Assembly: GCF_036588685.1 (NCBI RefSeq)
Contig: NC_086376.1
Span: 15,825,911-15,889,910, forward strand
Length of the DNA stretch: 64,000 nt
Direction: 5' to 3'
DNA from: Mytilus trossulus
Lineage: Eukaryota; Mollusca; Bivalvia; Mytilida; Mytilidae
This document shows positions 1 to 11,588 of this stretch, piece after piece (position 1 is the stretch's first letter; each line of letters opens with the position of its first letter). A model generated the notes under the pieces. It saw only the letters and a program-made list of their open reading frames with translations. It was not told the origin of the DNA and ran no database searches. The position numbers and the translations under genes were made by a program.

Positions 1-310
1 CTATATATGGTAGTAATAAGCATTGTGTTTAAGTTTTACAACATTTGGTTGAGGCAAACTTAAAGAAGAGAACAGAAACGAAAAATTTAGCAATTTTTCC
101 ATAAGAAAGGGGTATATTCTAAAAGAGTAGTAGTGACACCCCATAATGCAAACCTGATCTGTATTTAGTGGTCATAAGCGTTGTGTATAAGTTTCCTATC
201 ATTTGGTAGAGGCAAGGTTAAAGAATGGAAACCAACTTTGGGACGGACGAACGTATAGACTGACAAGGGTAAAACTTAATGCTCCCTCCACTACATATAT
301 AGAATGATAT
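1..310. repeat. Molluscan dispersed repeat, two diverged partial units
   Basis: Two related stretches share the motif TTGTGT(T/A)TAAGTTT (near 23 and 181) followed by an 'ATTTGGT(T/A)GAGGCAA' block, about 158 bp apart. The second unit runs into a 'GGGACGGACGAACG' tail and 'GGGTAAAACTTAATGC', typical of a very common bivalve repeat. No coding capacity is seen. A related 'GGACGGACGGAC' tail recurs near 48250. Confidence 0.55.
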
Positions 311-452
311 GTAGTAAATAATAGATTATGTCTCAACAATATAAATCTGAACTATTCTATTTGACCCATCTTTTAATGTTGGAAAAAATTCAATAACAGA
401 TTCAATAAATTAAAAATATTGTGTCAACATATATACCCATCATTAAAGACCC

Positions 453-592
453 TTAAGGTGTAATACCACCAAACCATGGTGTACATGTCACATCCGGTTG
501 TATATGAAGATAGGTAGAAAAAAAAGTTTTTTGAAAAGTACAAATTTTACAGAGACTAATAGGGAAAAATCAATGGTGGTATTACACCTTAA
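453..592. mobile_element. TTAA-flanked MITE
   Basis: A short inverted-repeat element: GGTGTAATACCACCA at 457-471 and its exact reverse complement at 574-588, both bordered outside by TTAA (453-456 and 589-592). The 132-bp interior has no transposase. A TTAA target duplication is the piggyBac signature, so a piggyBac-mobilised MITE is the simplest reading. TTAA is itself palindromic, so it could instead be part of longer terminal repeats. Confidence 0.6.
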
Positions 593-779
593 AAACAATA
601 TAACACACAATGCTTTTATTAACAAGAGTACACTGAAATGTCTCGCCATCTTTACTAAAATTGATATTATAAAATTGAGAATTATGTTGATAGTCCTAAA
701 TATAAAGCGTTACTACAACTATCATACTGGTAACATGACCCAAAAAAAATGTTAAGGTCATATAAACTAAACAAAAAAT

Positions 780-1560
780 ACATGTACACCTTACAATTAT
801 TCAATACACTAAATATAATTTACCTATTAATGCATATAGTTTCTAAGATACAGACTAAACCAAGAAAACTAAACATTGACCAATGAACCATGAACCATGC
901 CAGGCAGACATGTACAGCTTACAATCCTTCCATACAACTAGTATAGTTGATCTTTTGCTTACTGTTTAAAAAAACAGACCAAAAACACAAAACCTTAACA
1001 CTGAGCAATGAACCGTGAAAAGGAGATCAAAGTCAAGTAAAACAGACAAGACTGACCTGTACATAAAAAAATATTTCCATACACCAAATATAGGTAACCT
1101 CTTGCATATATAGTATCAGAAAAAAGACAAAATCAAAAATGTAACTTTGACCACTGAACTATGAAAATGAGGTCAAGGTCAGATGACACCTGCCAGCTAG
1201 ACATGTACACCTTATAATCATTACATACACCAAATATGGTAGATCTATTGCTTATAAAGCATCTGAGATATAGACATGACCACCAAAACTTAACCTTGTT
1301 CACTGTCAGATCCATGAAATGAGGTCAAGGACAAGTGAAAACTGGCGTACATGCATGAGGACCTTGTAAGATATGCACATACCAAATATACTTATCCTAT
1401 TACTCATGATAAGAGAGACATTAACATTACAAACTATATATTTTTTCCAAGTAGTTACTGATCCATGAAATGAGGTCAAGGACAATGGACATCTGACAGA
1501 CAGAAACTTTGTAACATAAGGCATCTATATACAAAGTATGAAACATCCAGGTCTTTTACC
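780..1560. repeat. Tandem repeat, ~150-bp period, five diverged units
   Basis: A block resembling 'TGACCAATGAACCATGAA' recurs near 877, 1001, 1148, 1298 and 1451, each followed by 'GAGGTCAAGGTCA'-like sequence, 'ACATGTACACCTTA' and 'CATACACCAAATAT'. Spacing is mostly 147-153 bp with one shorter unit. Short minus-strand open frames here (about 1133-1524) follow the repeat and show no protein family. This is a widely dispersed molluscan repeat. Confidence 0.65.
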
Positions 1561-3009
1561 TTCTAAAATATAAAGCTTTTCAGAAGTGAGCTAACGCTGC
1601 AGCCATGGCAGCTGCCAGATCACTATCCCTATAGCAAGCTTTCTGTGACAGGCTCGACAAAAACTAAAGTAATCTTGATTCTGAAAAACAGGACAATTTT
1701 CTTTGCAAAAAACTCTTAGTAATGTTGGAATGCATGTAATCAGGGCCAGGTTTATTTTAGGATTAAACCCATTTTTCTAGAGGTTATTGACATGTAACTT
1801 ATCAAACTCATAAGCTGATTAAAAGTCAAAAGATATGTCATTTTAAATTTATGGGCCATTTTTTTAATCCTTATAATTCTCATCAAAAACATTTTTTTGT
1901 TTGTATTTTTTTCTCTATTTCAACTTTCTTTGAACCCCATGACTCTGTTCATGTTGAAAGTGCATCAATAAATTACAGTGAAATAACCTAGTGACAAGTG
2001 TTCAAATAGACTAACTATGTAAGTCGTTTCAGCATTATGGTCTTTTAAAGGGGAAGATTCCTAATGACAGAGTTATCTCCCATTCTGTCTTAGTTTTTGT
2101 CATTTTTCAATAACTAAGATTGAAAAATGACATGTTTGCCAGTTACGTTGCTTTTGCCAGGAAATTTAAATATTTTGACCCAAATGAAATCATAGCCAAT
2201 ATCAGGGTGTCATTTATCAGAAATTCAATGAATGCTTTTGAAAGAAGAATCGTTTAGAGAGGAAACAAGTGTCTTTCTTTAAAAGGAATAAAGTCATATA
2301 GAAATACTTTCAATTAATTTTTTTTGAAGCTGGGTAAGCTATTCAAAATGGCAACTTAGATCCCTTAATGTTTTTTAAGTATGCAGATATAAATCCCCAA
2401 CTGGGGGGATTGTGCAAGATATTCATATGATGAAGAAATAATCTTTCAATCAGTTAAATTAAGGAGGTACTCAACACTTTCACTTAAATTAATTTGGCTC
2501 GCTTAATTTTCAAAACATTTTGACAATGAATTTACTTTGACTCTCTAACAAAAATATAAAAATTTCAGAAATTTTGAACCAACTGTTTTGTCAGAAAAAT
2601 TACACTGGTTATATTGCAGTTTGACAAACACCAATTTTAATCATTGAGAAGCTTAATATTCCCTTTATAACACAACGTAATTAAAACGTTTAGCTGACTT
2701 TACAGAGTTATCTCCCTTAAGGTCTGGAGCTGGTATGTCAGTAACTGCTAGTAGTTCTTTGTTAATATTTGTATAATGGTCATTTTGTTTAGTTTCTTTT
2801 GTTACCTATTCTAACATCGGACTTGGACTTCTCTTAAACTGAGTTTTACTGTGCATATTGTTGTGTTTGTTTTTTTCTACATCGGCTAGAGGTATAGGGG
2901 GAGGGTTGAGATCTAAAAAAAACATGTTTAACCCTGCTGCATTTTTGCCTCTGGGCTTTGTTAATCTTGTATGATTATTAATTTTAGTTTCTTGTGTATA
3001 ATTCAGAGT
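1561..3009. other. Non-genic AT-rich stretch, nothing recognised
   Basis: No open frame over 60 codons with a recognisable product and no RNA gene. The phrase GAGTTATCTCCC occurs near 2070 and 2706, a common molluscan repeat fragment, so parts may be decayed repeats. It could be intron of the minus-strand MRPL24 gene, whose later exons were not found. Confidence 0.4.
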
Positions 3010-3177
3010 TTAGGGAGCTACCATTTGATTTTTATGGGGGGGGGGGGGGCTAGGATGAAATTTGAAAAAAATAGTCAGGACAGGAGTTCAGAGTAAAAAA
3101 AAAGGCAGGATGATACACTTGCAAAAAAAAAAGTCAGGATGCCAATTTATGTAAAAAAAGTCAGGATAAACTAAATC

Positions 3178-5154
3178 TAGAGGCTCTACAGAGCCTGTGT
3201 CGCTCACCTTGGCATATGTGAATTAATTAGTGTTGACAACGATTAACTGGTTAACCGGTTAACCGTTCAACCGACCGAATACCGAATACCAAAACAGCTA
3301 AACGGTTAACCGGATTTTTTTTCAATTTTAATAGATTTGATATAAATTTGCATTGAAATAGTTATGTTTTTCTAAAAATTATCAATTATCAATTATCCAT
3401 TTTATTGATTGCTATTGTTTTTCAAAATTACATAACATTAATTAGAACTTGTCTCAGCTCGGGGCAAGATCTTAAGGAAACATAATTAGTATACATATTT
3501 TTTAACAGTAACTTTAAATCAGTAATAAGATTAAATTTTATGATGTACTTTATTATTTCATTTTGGATTGAATACTGTGAATACCTACATTTGAAAATGT
3601 AACCTCCGTCGTGCAAGGCTTTGTCATACTTCAAACGAAAAGATAACTAAAAAATTGCAAAATTCAAACAAATGTTAGTGTTCTCAATGTTTACTTTATA
3701 GTACGAATAACATTCTTAATCAGTTCAAATTGAAACAATGAACATTATTTTCGGAGACAACAAGAAAAAACGTAACAATCATCGGTTTCAGACATATTTA
3801 TTTCTACGAAATCAGAAAGTTTTTTTTATTATTTTTTTTTATTATTTTTCAATTTGAACTTAGTACAAACACTCTAGTTGATACGGTGCATTGATTATCA
3901 AAAGTCAAACTTCGCTGGGAATCCTCAAAGACAAGCCTTGTAATGCCGAAAGACTTTCTTCAATTCATCGTATAATAAAGACGTAACTTTATGACTTTGT
4001 TGGGAGGTTGTCACATGATATTGACACTCATACCACATCTCCTTATATCTATTTGTAGGTTACTATAAACATCAACTTTAACTACCGGTTAACCGGTTAA
4101 TCGGTTAATCGGTCAAAAGATTATCCGAATAACCGGTTAGGCAAAAGTGTACGATTTGACAACACTAGAATTAATCAAAGGAAGCAGACAGTTCTTGACA
4201 AAATTGTATTTAGGTGTTTGTGATGTGTTTGTACATCTTCCTTTACTGAACATTCTTGCTGCTCACAATTATCTCTATCTATAATGAACTTGTCCGTGTA
4301 GTTCCAGTGGAAAATGTTAGTAAAAATTTACTAATTTTATGAAAATTGTTAAAAATTGATTATAAAGGACAATAACTTCTTAGGGGGTCAATTGACCATT
4401 TTGGTCATTTTGACTTATTTTTGAGTCTGTAAAAATTGCTGTACATTATTGCTGTTTACAGTTTATCTCTATCTATAATAATATTCAAGATAATAACCCA
4501 AAACAGCAAAATTTCCTTAAAATTACCAATTAAGGGGCAGCAACCTAACAACGAGTTGTTCGATTCATCTAAAAATTTCAGGGCAGATAGATCTTGACCA
4601 GATAAACAATTTTACCCCTTGTCAGATTTGCTCTAAATGCTTTGGTTTTTGAGTTATAAGCCAAAAACTGCATTTTACCCAATATGCTCTATTTTTAGCC
4701 GTAGCGGCCATCTAGGTTGGTTTGCCCGGTCACAAAACACAATTTTTAAACTAGATAGCCTAATAATGATTCTGGCTATGTTTGGTAAAATTTGGCCCAG
4801 TAGTTTCAGAGGAGAAGATTATTGTAAAAGTTAACTAAGATTTACGAAAAATGGATAAAAATTGACTGTAAAGGGCAATAACTCCAATAGGGGTTTTGCT
4901 CTAAATGCTTTGGTTTTTGAGTTATAAGCCAAAAACTGCATTTTACCCCTATGTTCTATTTTTAGCCATGGCAGCCATCTTGATTGGTTGGCTGGGTCAA
5001 AAAACACAAATTTCAAACTAGATACATCAATGATGATTGTGGCCAAGTTTGGTTAAATTGGGCCCAGTAGTTTCAGAGGAGAAGATTTTTGTAAAAGTTA
5101 ATGCCGGAAGACAAGTGATGAGAAAAGCTTACTTGGCCCTTCGGGCCCCGTGAG
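3178..5154 (+). mobile_element. 'GAGGCTC...GTGAGCT' element, copy A (interrupted)
   Basis: Starts with AGAGGCTCTACAGAGCC, a small hairpin, then 'GTCGCTCACCTT', and ends with GGCCCTTCGGGCC and GTGAGCTAAAA near 5154. Internal units carry 'GAGTTATAAGCCAAAAACTG' and 'GTTCTATTTTTAGCC' blocks, here about twice. A hAT-type element interrupts it at 3228-4167. The same family forms copies B and C and, in opposite orientation, the insertion in the GT61 pseudogene. No open frame belongs to it. The transposon class is unresolved; the terminal small hairpins and CTAA-like end could suggest a Helitron-like non-autonomous element. Confidence 0.6.
3220..4175. mobile_element. Non-autonomous hAT-type element with 8-bp target duplication
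   Basis: The 8-bp direct repeat GAATTAAT at 3220-3227 and 4168-4175 flanks an element of 940 bp (3228-4167). Termini are TAGTGTTGACAA at the left and TTGACAACACTA at the right, inverted repeats. Subterminal regions on both sides are packed with AACCGGTT-type motifs, plausible transposase-binding sites. An 8-bp duplication with TAGTGTTG termini is the hAT superfamily signature. The interior has no recognisable transposase. It lies inside copy A of the GAGGCTC element, so it is the younger insertion. Confidence 0.75.
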
Positions 5155-5163
5155 CTAAAAAAA

Positions 5164-6470
5164 CTAGAGGCTCCAAAGAGCCTGTGTCGCTCACCTTGGT
5201 CTATGTGAATATTAAACAAAGGACGCATTTGAATTCATGACAAAATTGTGTTTTGGTGATGGTGATGTGTTTGTATATCTTACTTTACTGAACATTATTG
5301 CTGCTTACAATCATTCTATCTATATTGAACTTGGCCTATTGCCCTAAGAGCTTCAGTGGAAAATGTTAGTTAAAATTTACAAATTTTATGAAAATTGTTA
5401 AAAATTGACTATAAAGGGCAATAACTCCTTATGGGGTCAATTGACCATTTAGGTCATGTTGACTTATTTTTAGGTCTTACTTTGCTGTACATTGTTTCCC
5501 TTTACAGTTTATCTCTATCTATAATAATATTCAAGATAATAACAAAAAACGGCAAAATTTCCTTAAAATGACTAATTCAGGGGCAGCAACCTAACAGCAG
5601 TTTGTCCAATCCATCTGAAAATTTCATGGCAAATAGATCTTGACCTGATTAATAATTTTACTCCCTGTTAGATTTGCTCTAAATGCTTTGGTTTTTGAGT
5701 TATAAGCAAAAAACTGCATTTTACCCCTATGTTCTATTTTTAGCCATGGCGGCCATCTTTGTTGGTTGGCCGGGTCACGCCACACAATTTTTAAACTAGA
5801 TACCCCAATGATGATTACAGCCAAGTTTGTTTAAATTTGGCCTGGTAGTTTTAGAGGAGAAGATTTTTGTAAAAGATTACCAAGATTTACGAAAAATGGT
5901 TAAAAATTGACTATAAAGGACAATAACTCCTAAAGTGGTCAACTGACCATTTTGGTTATGTTGACTTATTTGTTGATCTTACTTTGCTAAACATTAATGC
6001 TGTTTACAGTTTATCTCTATCTATAATAATATTCAAGATAATAACAAAAAACAGCAAAATTTCCCTAAAATTACCAATTCAGGGGCAGCAACCCAACAAC
6101 AGGATGTCCGATTCATCTGAAAATTTCAGGGCAGTTAGATCTTGACCTGATAAACATTTATACCCACATCAGATTTGCTCTAAATGCTTTGGTTTTTGAG
6201 TTATAAGCCAAAAACTGCATTTTACCCCTATGTTCTATTTTTAGCTGTGGCGGCCATCTTGGTTGGTTGGCAGGGTCACGCCACACAATTTTTAAACTAG
6301 ATACCCCAATGATGATTATGGCCAAGTTTGGATTAATTTGGCCCAGCAGTTTCAGAGGAGAAGATTTTTGTAAAAGTTAACGACGCCGGACGCAGGACAA
6401 CGCCGGACGCAGGACGACGCCGGACGCTGGACGCCAAGTGATGAGAAAAGCAGGACTGGATAGAGTGAAA
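5164..6470 (+). mobile_element. 'GAGGCTC...' element, copy B
   Basis: Begins AGAGGCTCCAAAGAGCC and 'GTCGCTCACCTT' like copy A. It has two internal units with the 'GTTTTTGAGTTATAAGC' and 'TAGCC(A/G)TGGCGGCCATC' blocks (near 5690-5760 and 6190-6260), then a GACGCCGGACGC-type short tandem at 6380-6435. The usual GGCCC..GGGCC hairpin terminus is missing, so the 3' end is truncated or replaced. Short minus-strand open frames here are by-products of the repeat. Confidence 0.55.
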
Positions 6471-6473
6471 AAT

Positions 6474-7736
6474 AACAAGAGGCTCTCAAGAGCATGAATC
6501 GCTCACCTTAATTTTTTTGGTTAAATCTCTCATCAATGATTATTTTAGCTTTTAAATTTAAATGTTCTTTGAATCGTCCTTTTTTCTTCAAAAGCAAAAA
6601 AAATAAAAAATTCTCCTATGTTCTATTTTAGCCATAGGAGCTATGTTTCTTGACATACAAGGAAATAAAATACAAAATTTATACTAGATACTCTGAAACT
6701 CATTTAGCCTAAGTTTGGCTGAAATTGATACAGCAGTTTCAAAGGAGAAGATTTTTTAAAGTAAGTCAACATGATGAACAAATTGTGAAAAAAGTCTTTA
6801 AAGGGCAATAACTCCTTAAGGGGTCAATTGACAATTTTGGTCAAATTGACTTTTTTGTAGATCTTACTTTGCTTTTATTAACAGCTTAACATTTTTGCAT
6901 TAACAGTTAATCTGTATCGATAATAATATTCAAGATAATAACCAAAAACTGCAAAATTTCTTTAAAATCATCAATTCAGGGGCAATATAACTGAAAAACC
7001 AGTTACCCAATTCGGCTGAAAATTTCAGGACAGGTAGACCTTGACCTAATAAATACTTTGCTCTAAATGCTTGAGTTTTTGAGATATAAGCCAAAAACTG
7101 CATTTTACCCTGTGTTCTATTTTTAGCCATGACAGCCATGTTTTCTGACGAAATAGAAAATAAAACACAAACTTTATTTTATACACCCTACTGATCATTC
7201 AGTTGAAGTTTGGTTGAGTAGTTTTAGAGGAGAAGATTTTTTAAAGTTAGCAAATATGATGAACAAATTGTGAAAAATTGTCATTAAAGGACAATAACCC
7301 CTTAAGGGGTCAATTGACAATTTTGGTCATATTAACTTATTTGTAGATCTTACTTTGCTGATCTTTTTTGCTGTTTACAATGGGTTGTTTGATTCATCTG
7401 AAAATTTCAGGGCTGATAGATCTTGATCCAATGAACATTTTTACACAATGTCAGATTTGCTCTAAATGCTTTCGTTTTTGAGATATAAGCCAAAAACTGC
7501 ATTGACCCCTATGTTCTATTTTTAGCAATGGCGACTAGGTTTGTTGATAGATCAAAACTTCGGATACAATTTATAAACTAGATACCCTAAGGAACATTCA
7601 GTTAAAGTTTGGAAGTATTTGGCCTAGTAGTTTCAGAGGAGAAGATTCTTGAAATAGTTTACGACGATGACGACAGATGACATCGGACGCCAAGTGATGG
7701 CATAAGCTCACATGGCCCTTTGGGCCAGGTGAGCTA
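6474..7736 (+). mobile_element. 'GAGGCTC...GTGAGCT' element, copy C
   Basis: Begins AACAAGAGGCTCTCAAGAGC and 'ATCGCTCACCTT'; ends with GGCCCTTTGGGCCAGGTGAGCT. Its opening 350 bp (with 'TTCTTGACATACAAGG' near 6650) match, in inverse orientation, the last part of the insertion in the GT61 pseudogene (23400-23690), so both belong to the same subfamily. Two internal units are present, against three near-identical units plus a diverged one in the GT61 insertion. Confidence 0.6.
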
Positions 7737-8094
7737 AAAAGGCAGGACAGAGATTACAACTAAAAAAAAATGCAGGACAAAATTTTTCATCCTAGCCCCC
7801 CCCCCCCCCCCCCCATAAAAATCAAATGGTAGCTCCCTTAGTATGACTTCCATTATCACTGAACTACTCTAGTATGCATATATGTTTAGGGGCCAACTGA
7901 AGGACTCCTACAGGTGCAGGAGTTTCTCGCTGCATTGAAGACCCATTTAGCCTTTCAGGAAGAGTTTCCCTTACAAGGCATATGAACAGAAAAGGTATGA
8001 TTCCTACATTACAACCCCCACCCCCCACCCCTAAAAAAAGTGATGTCAGTTGTTAGGGGATATAAATATCAGCTTGGTCAATTGTTAACATACT

Positions 8095-8238
8095 AAAATG
8101 CATAATCTATCTCCTCTGAACATTGACATTCTTTGATAGGTTCATTATATACAAGAATACATACCCTATCTTTTCTGAAAACTTTCCAGTCCTTGATAGG
8201 TTCCACTAAGTCTTTATCTTATACACTAGAATACATAC
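8095..8238 (-). repeat. Two decayed tandem copies of the MRPL24 exon 3' end
   Basis: Immediately after the MRPL24 exon the sequence repeats twice. The nearer copy (about 8159-8218) still reads as DLVEPIKDWKVFRKDR on the minus strand and keeps a GTATGT donor at 8164-8159, exactly 74 bp from the donor of the real exon. The further copy (about 8098-8146) keeps EPIK and some bases, but its donor has decayed to TTATGC. These are segmental duplications of an exon end into the adjoining intron; a stop codon (TAG) separates the real exon's read-through from copy 2. Confidence 0.65.
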
Positions 8239-8478
8239 CCTATCTCCCCTGAATATTTTCCAGTCTTTTATAGGTTCCACCAAGTCATTTTCCTTTGATG
8301 TTTTATTTATCATTTGTCCTTGAGCTGATAAAGGATGAAACTGACTGTATTTCCAATTTCTTTTTCCTTTCCGGACCCATCCATAAATGGGAACTTTATA
8401 ATCTACTCCAGAGCTTTGTCGCATTTCATATTCAACATATCTTTTAAAGTAATTACATAAAACTCTTGTTACCCGCAT
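8239..8478 (-). CDS. MRPL24: Mitochondrial ribosomal protein L24, first coding exon
   Basis: The 80-codon exon starts with ATG at 8478 and ends in phase 0 before a GTATGT donor (8238-8233). A pyrimidine-rich stretch ending in CAG lies one base upstream of the ATG, so an intron sits in the 5' leader. The C-terminal part of the exon, DLVEPIKDWKIFRGDR, matches the conserved '(V)EPI.DW..F.GDR(V)' entry into the KOW domain of the animal uL24m family. The basic N-terminus fits a mitochondrial targeting or extension segment. In the family this protein nucleates assembly of the mitoribosomal large subunit. The KOW domain proper must be in later exons, which I could not find in 1-8238; they probably lie beyond the left edge after a long repeat-filled intron. 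Adjacent duplicated exon ends offer extra donor sites. Confidence 0.78.
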
Positions 8479-8689
8479 TCTGAAAAATAAATAAAACTTT
8501 ATAAATTAAAACATAAACCAGACATTCCAATATGTCAGAGAGCCTGCCACTTATGGGCTCTATGTCCTTCACCAATAACATTTGTTAATAATGTGTGCCT
8601 TTATGACGCCATTTACCAGATAAAGGGGGATGCTTATATCCATGGACTATTAAAGTTCCTAAAGAGTATTCATGATTTTCTTTATACAG

Positions 8690-9255
8690 GATAAGCTTTT
8701 ATAATAGCTTTCCAATTGTGAACTTTCCATTTCTAAGTAGTAATGTTCCAGCAGCACCTGCATATGGTGTATATATCTCCCAATTGAAACAATATTCCCG
8801 TACTTGCATTTCCTATCATGATTTTTTTCTTGATAGAGGGTTGTTGCTCACAAGGAAGCTATTAAATCAAGAGTTCCAAATGGTGAAATTGAAATCATCT
8901 CTTATTTTACGGACGCCATCACAAGTTGGTTGACCATTATGGAATAACCGTTTCACAAATGATATTGGATATGTTCATAACTACAATCCCTTCCCTTTCA
9001 TGAATGTGACCTACTGAATTAGACAGGTGCCACATGTGGAGCATGATTTGCTTACCCCTTCAGGAGCACCTGAGATCACCCCTAGTTTTTTGTGGGGTTT
9101 GTGTAGTTTATTCTTTAGATTTCTATGTTGTGTCATGTGTACTATTGTCTGTCTGTTTGTCCTTTTCATTTTTAGCCTTGGCATTGTCAGTTTATTTTTG
9201 ATTTATGAGTTTGACTGTCCCTCTGGTATCTTTCTTCCCTCTTTTATAAGAATTT
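8690..9255 (+). mobile_element. Retroelement 3' end: reverse-transcriptase C-terminal remnant plus 3' UTR
   Basis: 8718-8933 encodes NFPFLSSNVPAAPAYGVYIS followed by 'QLKQYSRTC' and 'LLLTRKLLNQEF', the region that follows the catalytic core in a reverse transcriptase family abundant in molluscs and fish. The frame breaks near 8900, but the tail '(F)YGRHH.LV..YGI' continues in another frame to about 8980. The downstream ~230 bp (GGTGCCACATGTGGAGC ... GTTTGACTGTCCC) is the recurring 3' untranslated part also seen near 24850, 41500, 55110, 60165 and 63855. It is a 5'-truncated, non-functional copy. I cannot name the clade by eye. Confidence 0.65.
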
Positions 9256-9655
9256 AATTTGATAAATGATTCATGCAATATAACATCATATTAATCAACC
9301 ACTCGCTCAACAATGGGGGGGAGTGAAGACCCCTTTCGACGCCCGAATTATGTTCACTTTAACGAAAGTTTTTCACGGAAATGCAACAATCTAGAAAGTG
9401 GTCTATTGCCATAATATTTCCTCAGTGGCCAGTATATACATTTTTGTAGAACTTTGGAATCAATGAGAAGTGGTGAGAAAAACCTGTCAAGACTTAAGAG
9501 CTGCCAAGACACAGTGGAATCCATGTACACTCCCTATGGGGATTAATCAGGTTGGGATCAAATCCTCTATAAGGTGTTTTTATACCTCTATCTATAGAGG
9601 AATTATATCTATAGAGTGATAAAATGATCCCTATATAAAGGAATATATTTGATTA

Positions 9656-9980
9656 TAGAAATAAGAAGATGTGGTATGAGTGCCGATGAGCAAACTCTCC
9701 ATCAATGTCACAATTTAATAAAGTAAAAATAAAATCACAAAAATACTGGACTCAGAGGAAATTCAAAACAGAAAGTCCCTAATCAAACAGCAAATTCAAA
9801 AGTTCAAACACATCAAACAAAAGGACAACAACTGTCATATTCCTGACTTGGCACTCCCTCATGTAGAAAGTGGTGGATTAAACCTAGTTTTAAAGCTAGC
9901 TAAACCTTTCACTTGTTTGACAGTTGCATCAAATTCCATTATTTGACAACGATGTGTGAATAAAACAAACAGACATAATA
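9656..9980. repeat. Dispersed repeats: 'GAAGATGTGG' fragment followed by 'AATACTGAACTC' family copy
   Basis: 9662-9720 carries GAAGATGTGGTATGAGTGCC and 'ATCAATGTCACAA', the end of the mussel repeat listed at 35084 and 38742. 9738-9975 carries the second family: CACAAAAATACTGGACTC, 'GAAAGTCCCTAATCAAA', 'CAACTGTCATATTCCTGACT', 'ATTTGACAACGATGTGTGAA'. The second family occurs at least seven times in this window. Confidence 0.6.
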
Positions 9981-11467
9981 GGTAAACATGTCAAGAATAG
10001 GAGTACATCAAAGTTGAAAGAATAGAATACAAAAAATATCATAAAACAATAACACAATGATGGGATGTATAAGTACAGAGTCACATCAAATGGATACCAC
10101 CAAAAACAGACTAATCATTAAAAGAAATATTCATGAAGACAAATAAAAGAATACCATTACATTTTATTAAGATGATAATCAACGTCAGTACCATTATTAT
10201 ATATATTAAATTGCATTATATAAACTATTTTAGGTCAAAGTACGGTCTTCAAAAAAGGAGCCTTTGCTCACACTGAACATCAAGCTATCAAGAACAAGAG
10301 GCTGTCAGAGCGACAGCGAACTGGATTTATTAACATTTATTTTTGTCCTGACATTTTTCAATATCACAAGAACCTCAACCATAACTCCTAAACCTTGAAA
10401 GCGAAAATTATCAATATCAAACTTGACCTCCATTTTGTTATCAGTTACAGTAACAATATATCAAAATCTGAAAAGCTTCAGTTAAACGGTTCATGAGTTT
10501 AAGCACGGTCATGACTGGAAAGACCATTTTTTAAGCTTTCAAGAACCATGTATATACATGTATTTATAAGTCCTGAACGCTAACAATCAAAATCATTATT
10601 ACAGTAACAACATATTAAAACAGAAGATCTACTTATGATTGTTGCCAATAAAAGAAGAAATGATCAAAACAAGTTGAAAAATGTGAAATAATTTTTGACA
10701 GAAATTACTTCCCATTTTTGGACACAAGGTTTATGTTTTACATTTGCTTTAAGTTGACACCAATATCAATGAATATAGTGGTTTTCATCAATTGTTTAAG
10801 CATGTGGTGGGGTTTAACTTTTTTAAGAGCGCGCCAACACTCCCCTAACCCCGGGGCTGGGAACGTGTGTATCAGTGCAACACACTTCATACCTAATCAA
10901 CCATTATCTCCATTATCTTCATTTTCATCAACCGCCACAAGATATGTTTTAATATTTCTACACATTTCACTCATGGCCACAGGTCTGCACATGAGAGGTT
11001 CTGTTCAAAGCAAACACGTTACTTTGAGTTTTTCTTTACAAGTACAGACAAGGTATTGTAGGAAGTCCGAAGACATTTGTTGTCAAAAAAAAAATACCAG
11101 CTTCAAACCATCCCTTTTAATTCATCCAAGATTTAACAGGGATCTAAAAAAGGGTTCAGATGACATCCATATGCTTGTCTGCAAAGATGATGGGGAAACA
11201 TTATGTATGAGACGTACCCACTATCTTGAAGTCGCTCAATTTCATGGTAGGCAACACATTAGATAGCGTCACACTTTACTTTACGAAGCATAAAATCTAT
11301 TGGCATTCAATGTTTCAACAAGGTGTTTCGAACCAAACTCATGGTACATTTGTCAAGCCAATCATAAATGAAAAGGAGTAAAAATAAAGCGGAATGAAAT
11401 ATCTATCCGTTATTTGTGTCTATTACAGTTGACATTTAGACTTTAAGGTCAGTTTTCAATTGACTAG
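9981..11467. other. Non-genic stretch with a decayed repeat
   Basis: From 10291 the sequence AACAAGAGGCTGTCAGAGCG opens a repeat related at its start to the GAGGCTC elements ('GTCAGAGCGACAGCGAACTG'). 10718-11266 is open for 182 codons on the plus strand, but it includes a segment (near 10805-10860) resembling repeat sequence at 36110-36150, shows no recognisable domain and has no splice context. I do not call it a gene. Confidence 0.4.
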
Positions 11468-11588
11468 CAGCTGACACAGGCACTTGTCTCAAAAAAAAAT
11501 TTCCTACAGTATGTACCTTAATATAACACTTTTTATATTAAGGTATATAGGATTTTTTTTTTTTTGAGACAAATGCCTGTGGCAGCTG
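11468..11588. mobile_element. Foldback MITE, 121 bp
   Basis: CAGCTGACACAGGCACTTGT at 11468 is mirrored by ACAAATGCCTGTGGCAGCTG ending at 11588, and the complementarity runs inwards through A/T runs to 'ACCTTAATATA'/'TATATTAAGGT', leaving an ~8-nt loop. The arms are about 56 bp. Transcribed RNA would form a long hairpin. A decayed relative is at 26790-26910. Confidence 0.65.

Larger units (their letters stand above)
3010..7840. mobile_element. Composite foldback element with TTA target duplication
   Basis: The ends are inverted repeats: GGGAGCTACCATTTGATTTT at 3013, continuing through a G-run into GCTAGGATGAAA, and the mirror image ending in GCTCCC at 7837. Both ends are flanked by TTA (3010-3012 and 7838-7840). 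Just inside, both arms carry A-rich repeats around '(G/T)CAGGA'. A 3-bp TTA duplication with G-starting termini points to PIF/Harbinger-type mobilisation, but no transposase is present. The interior consists of three separately listed repeat elements, so this is a nested composite. Confidence 0.6.

Noticed and set aside
10718-11266. 182-codon plus-strand open frame
   Set aside because: Overlaps repeat-like sequence shared with 36110-36150, has no recognisable domain, and lacks splice or promoter context.
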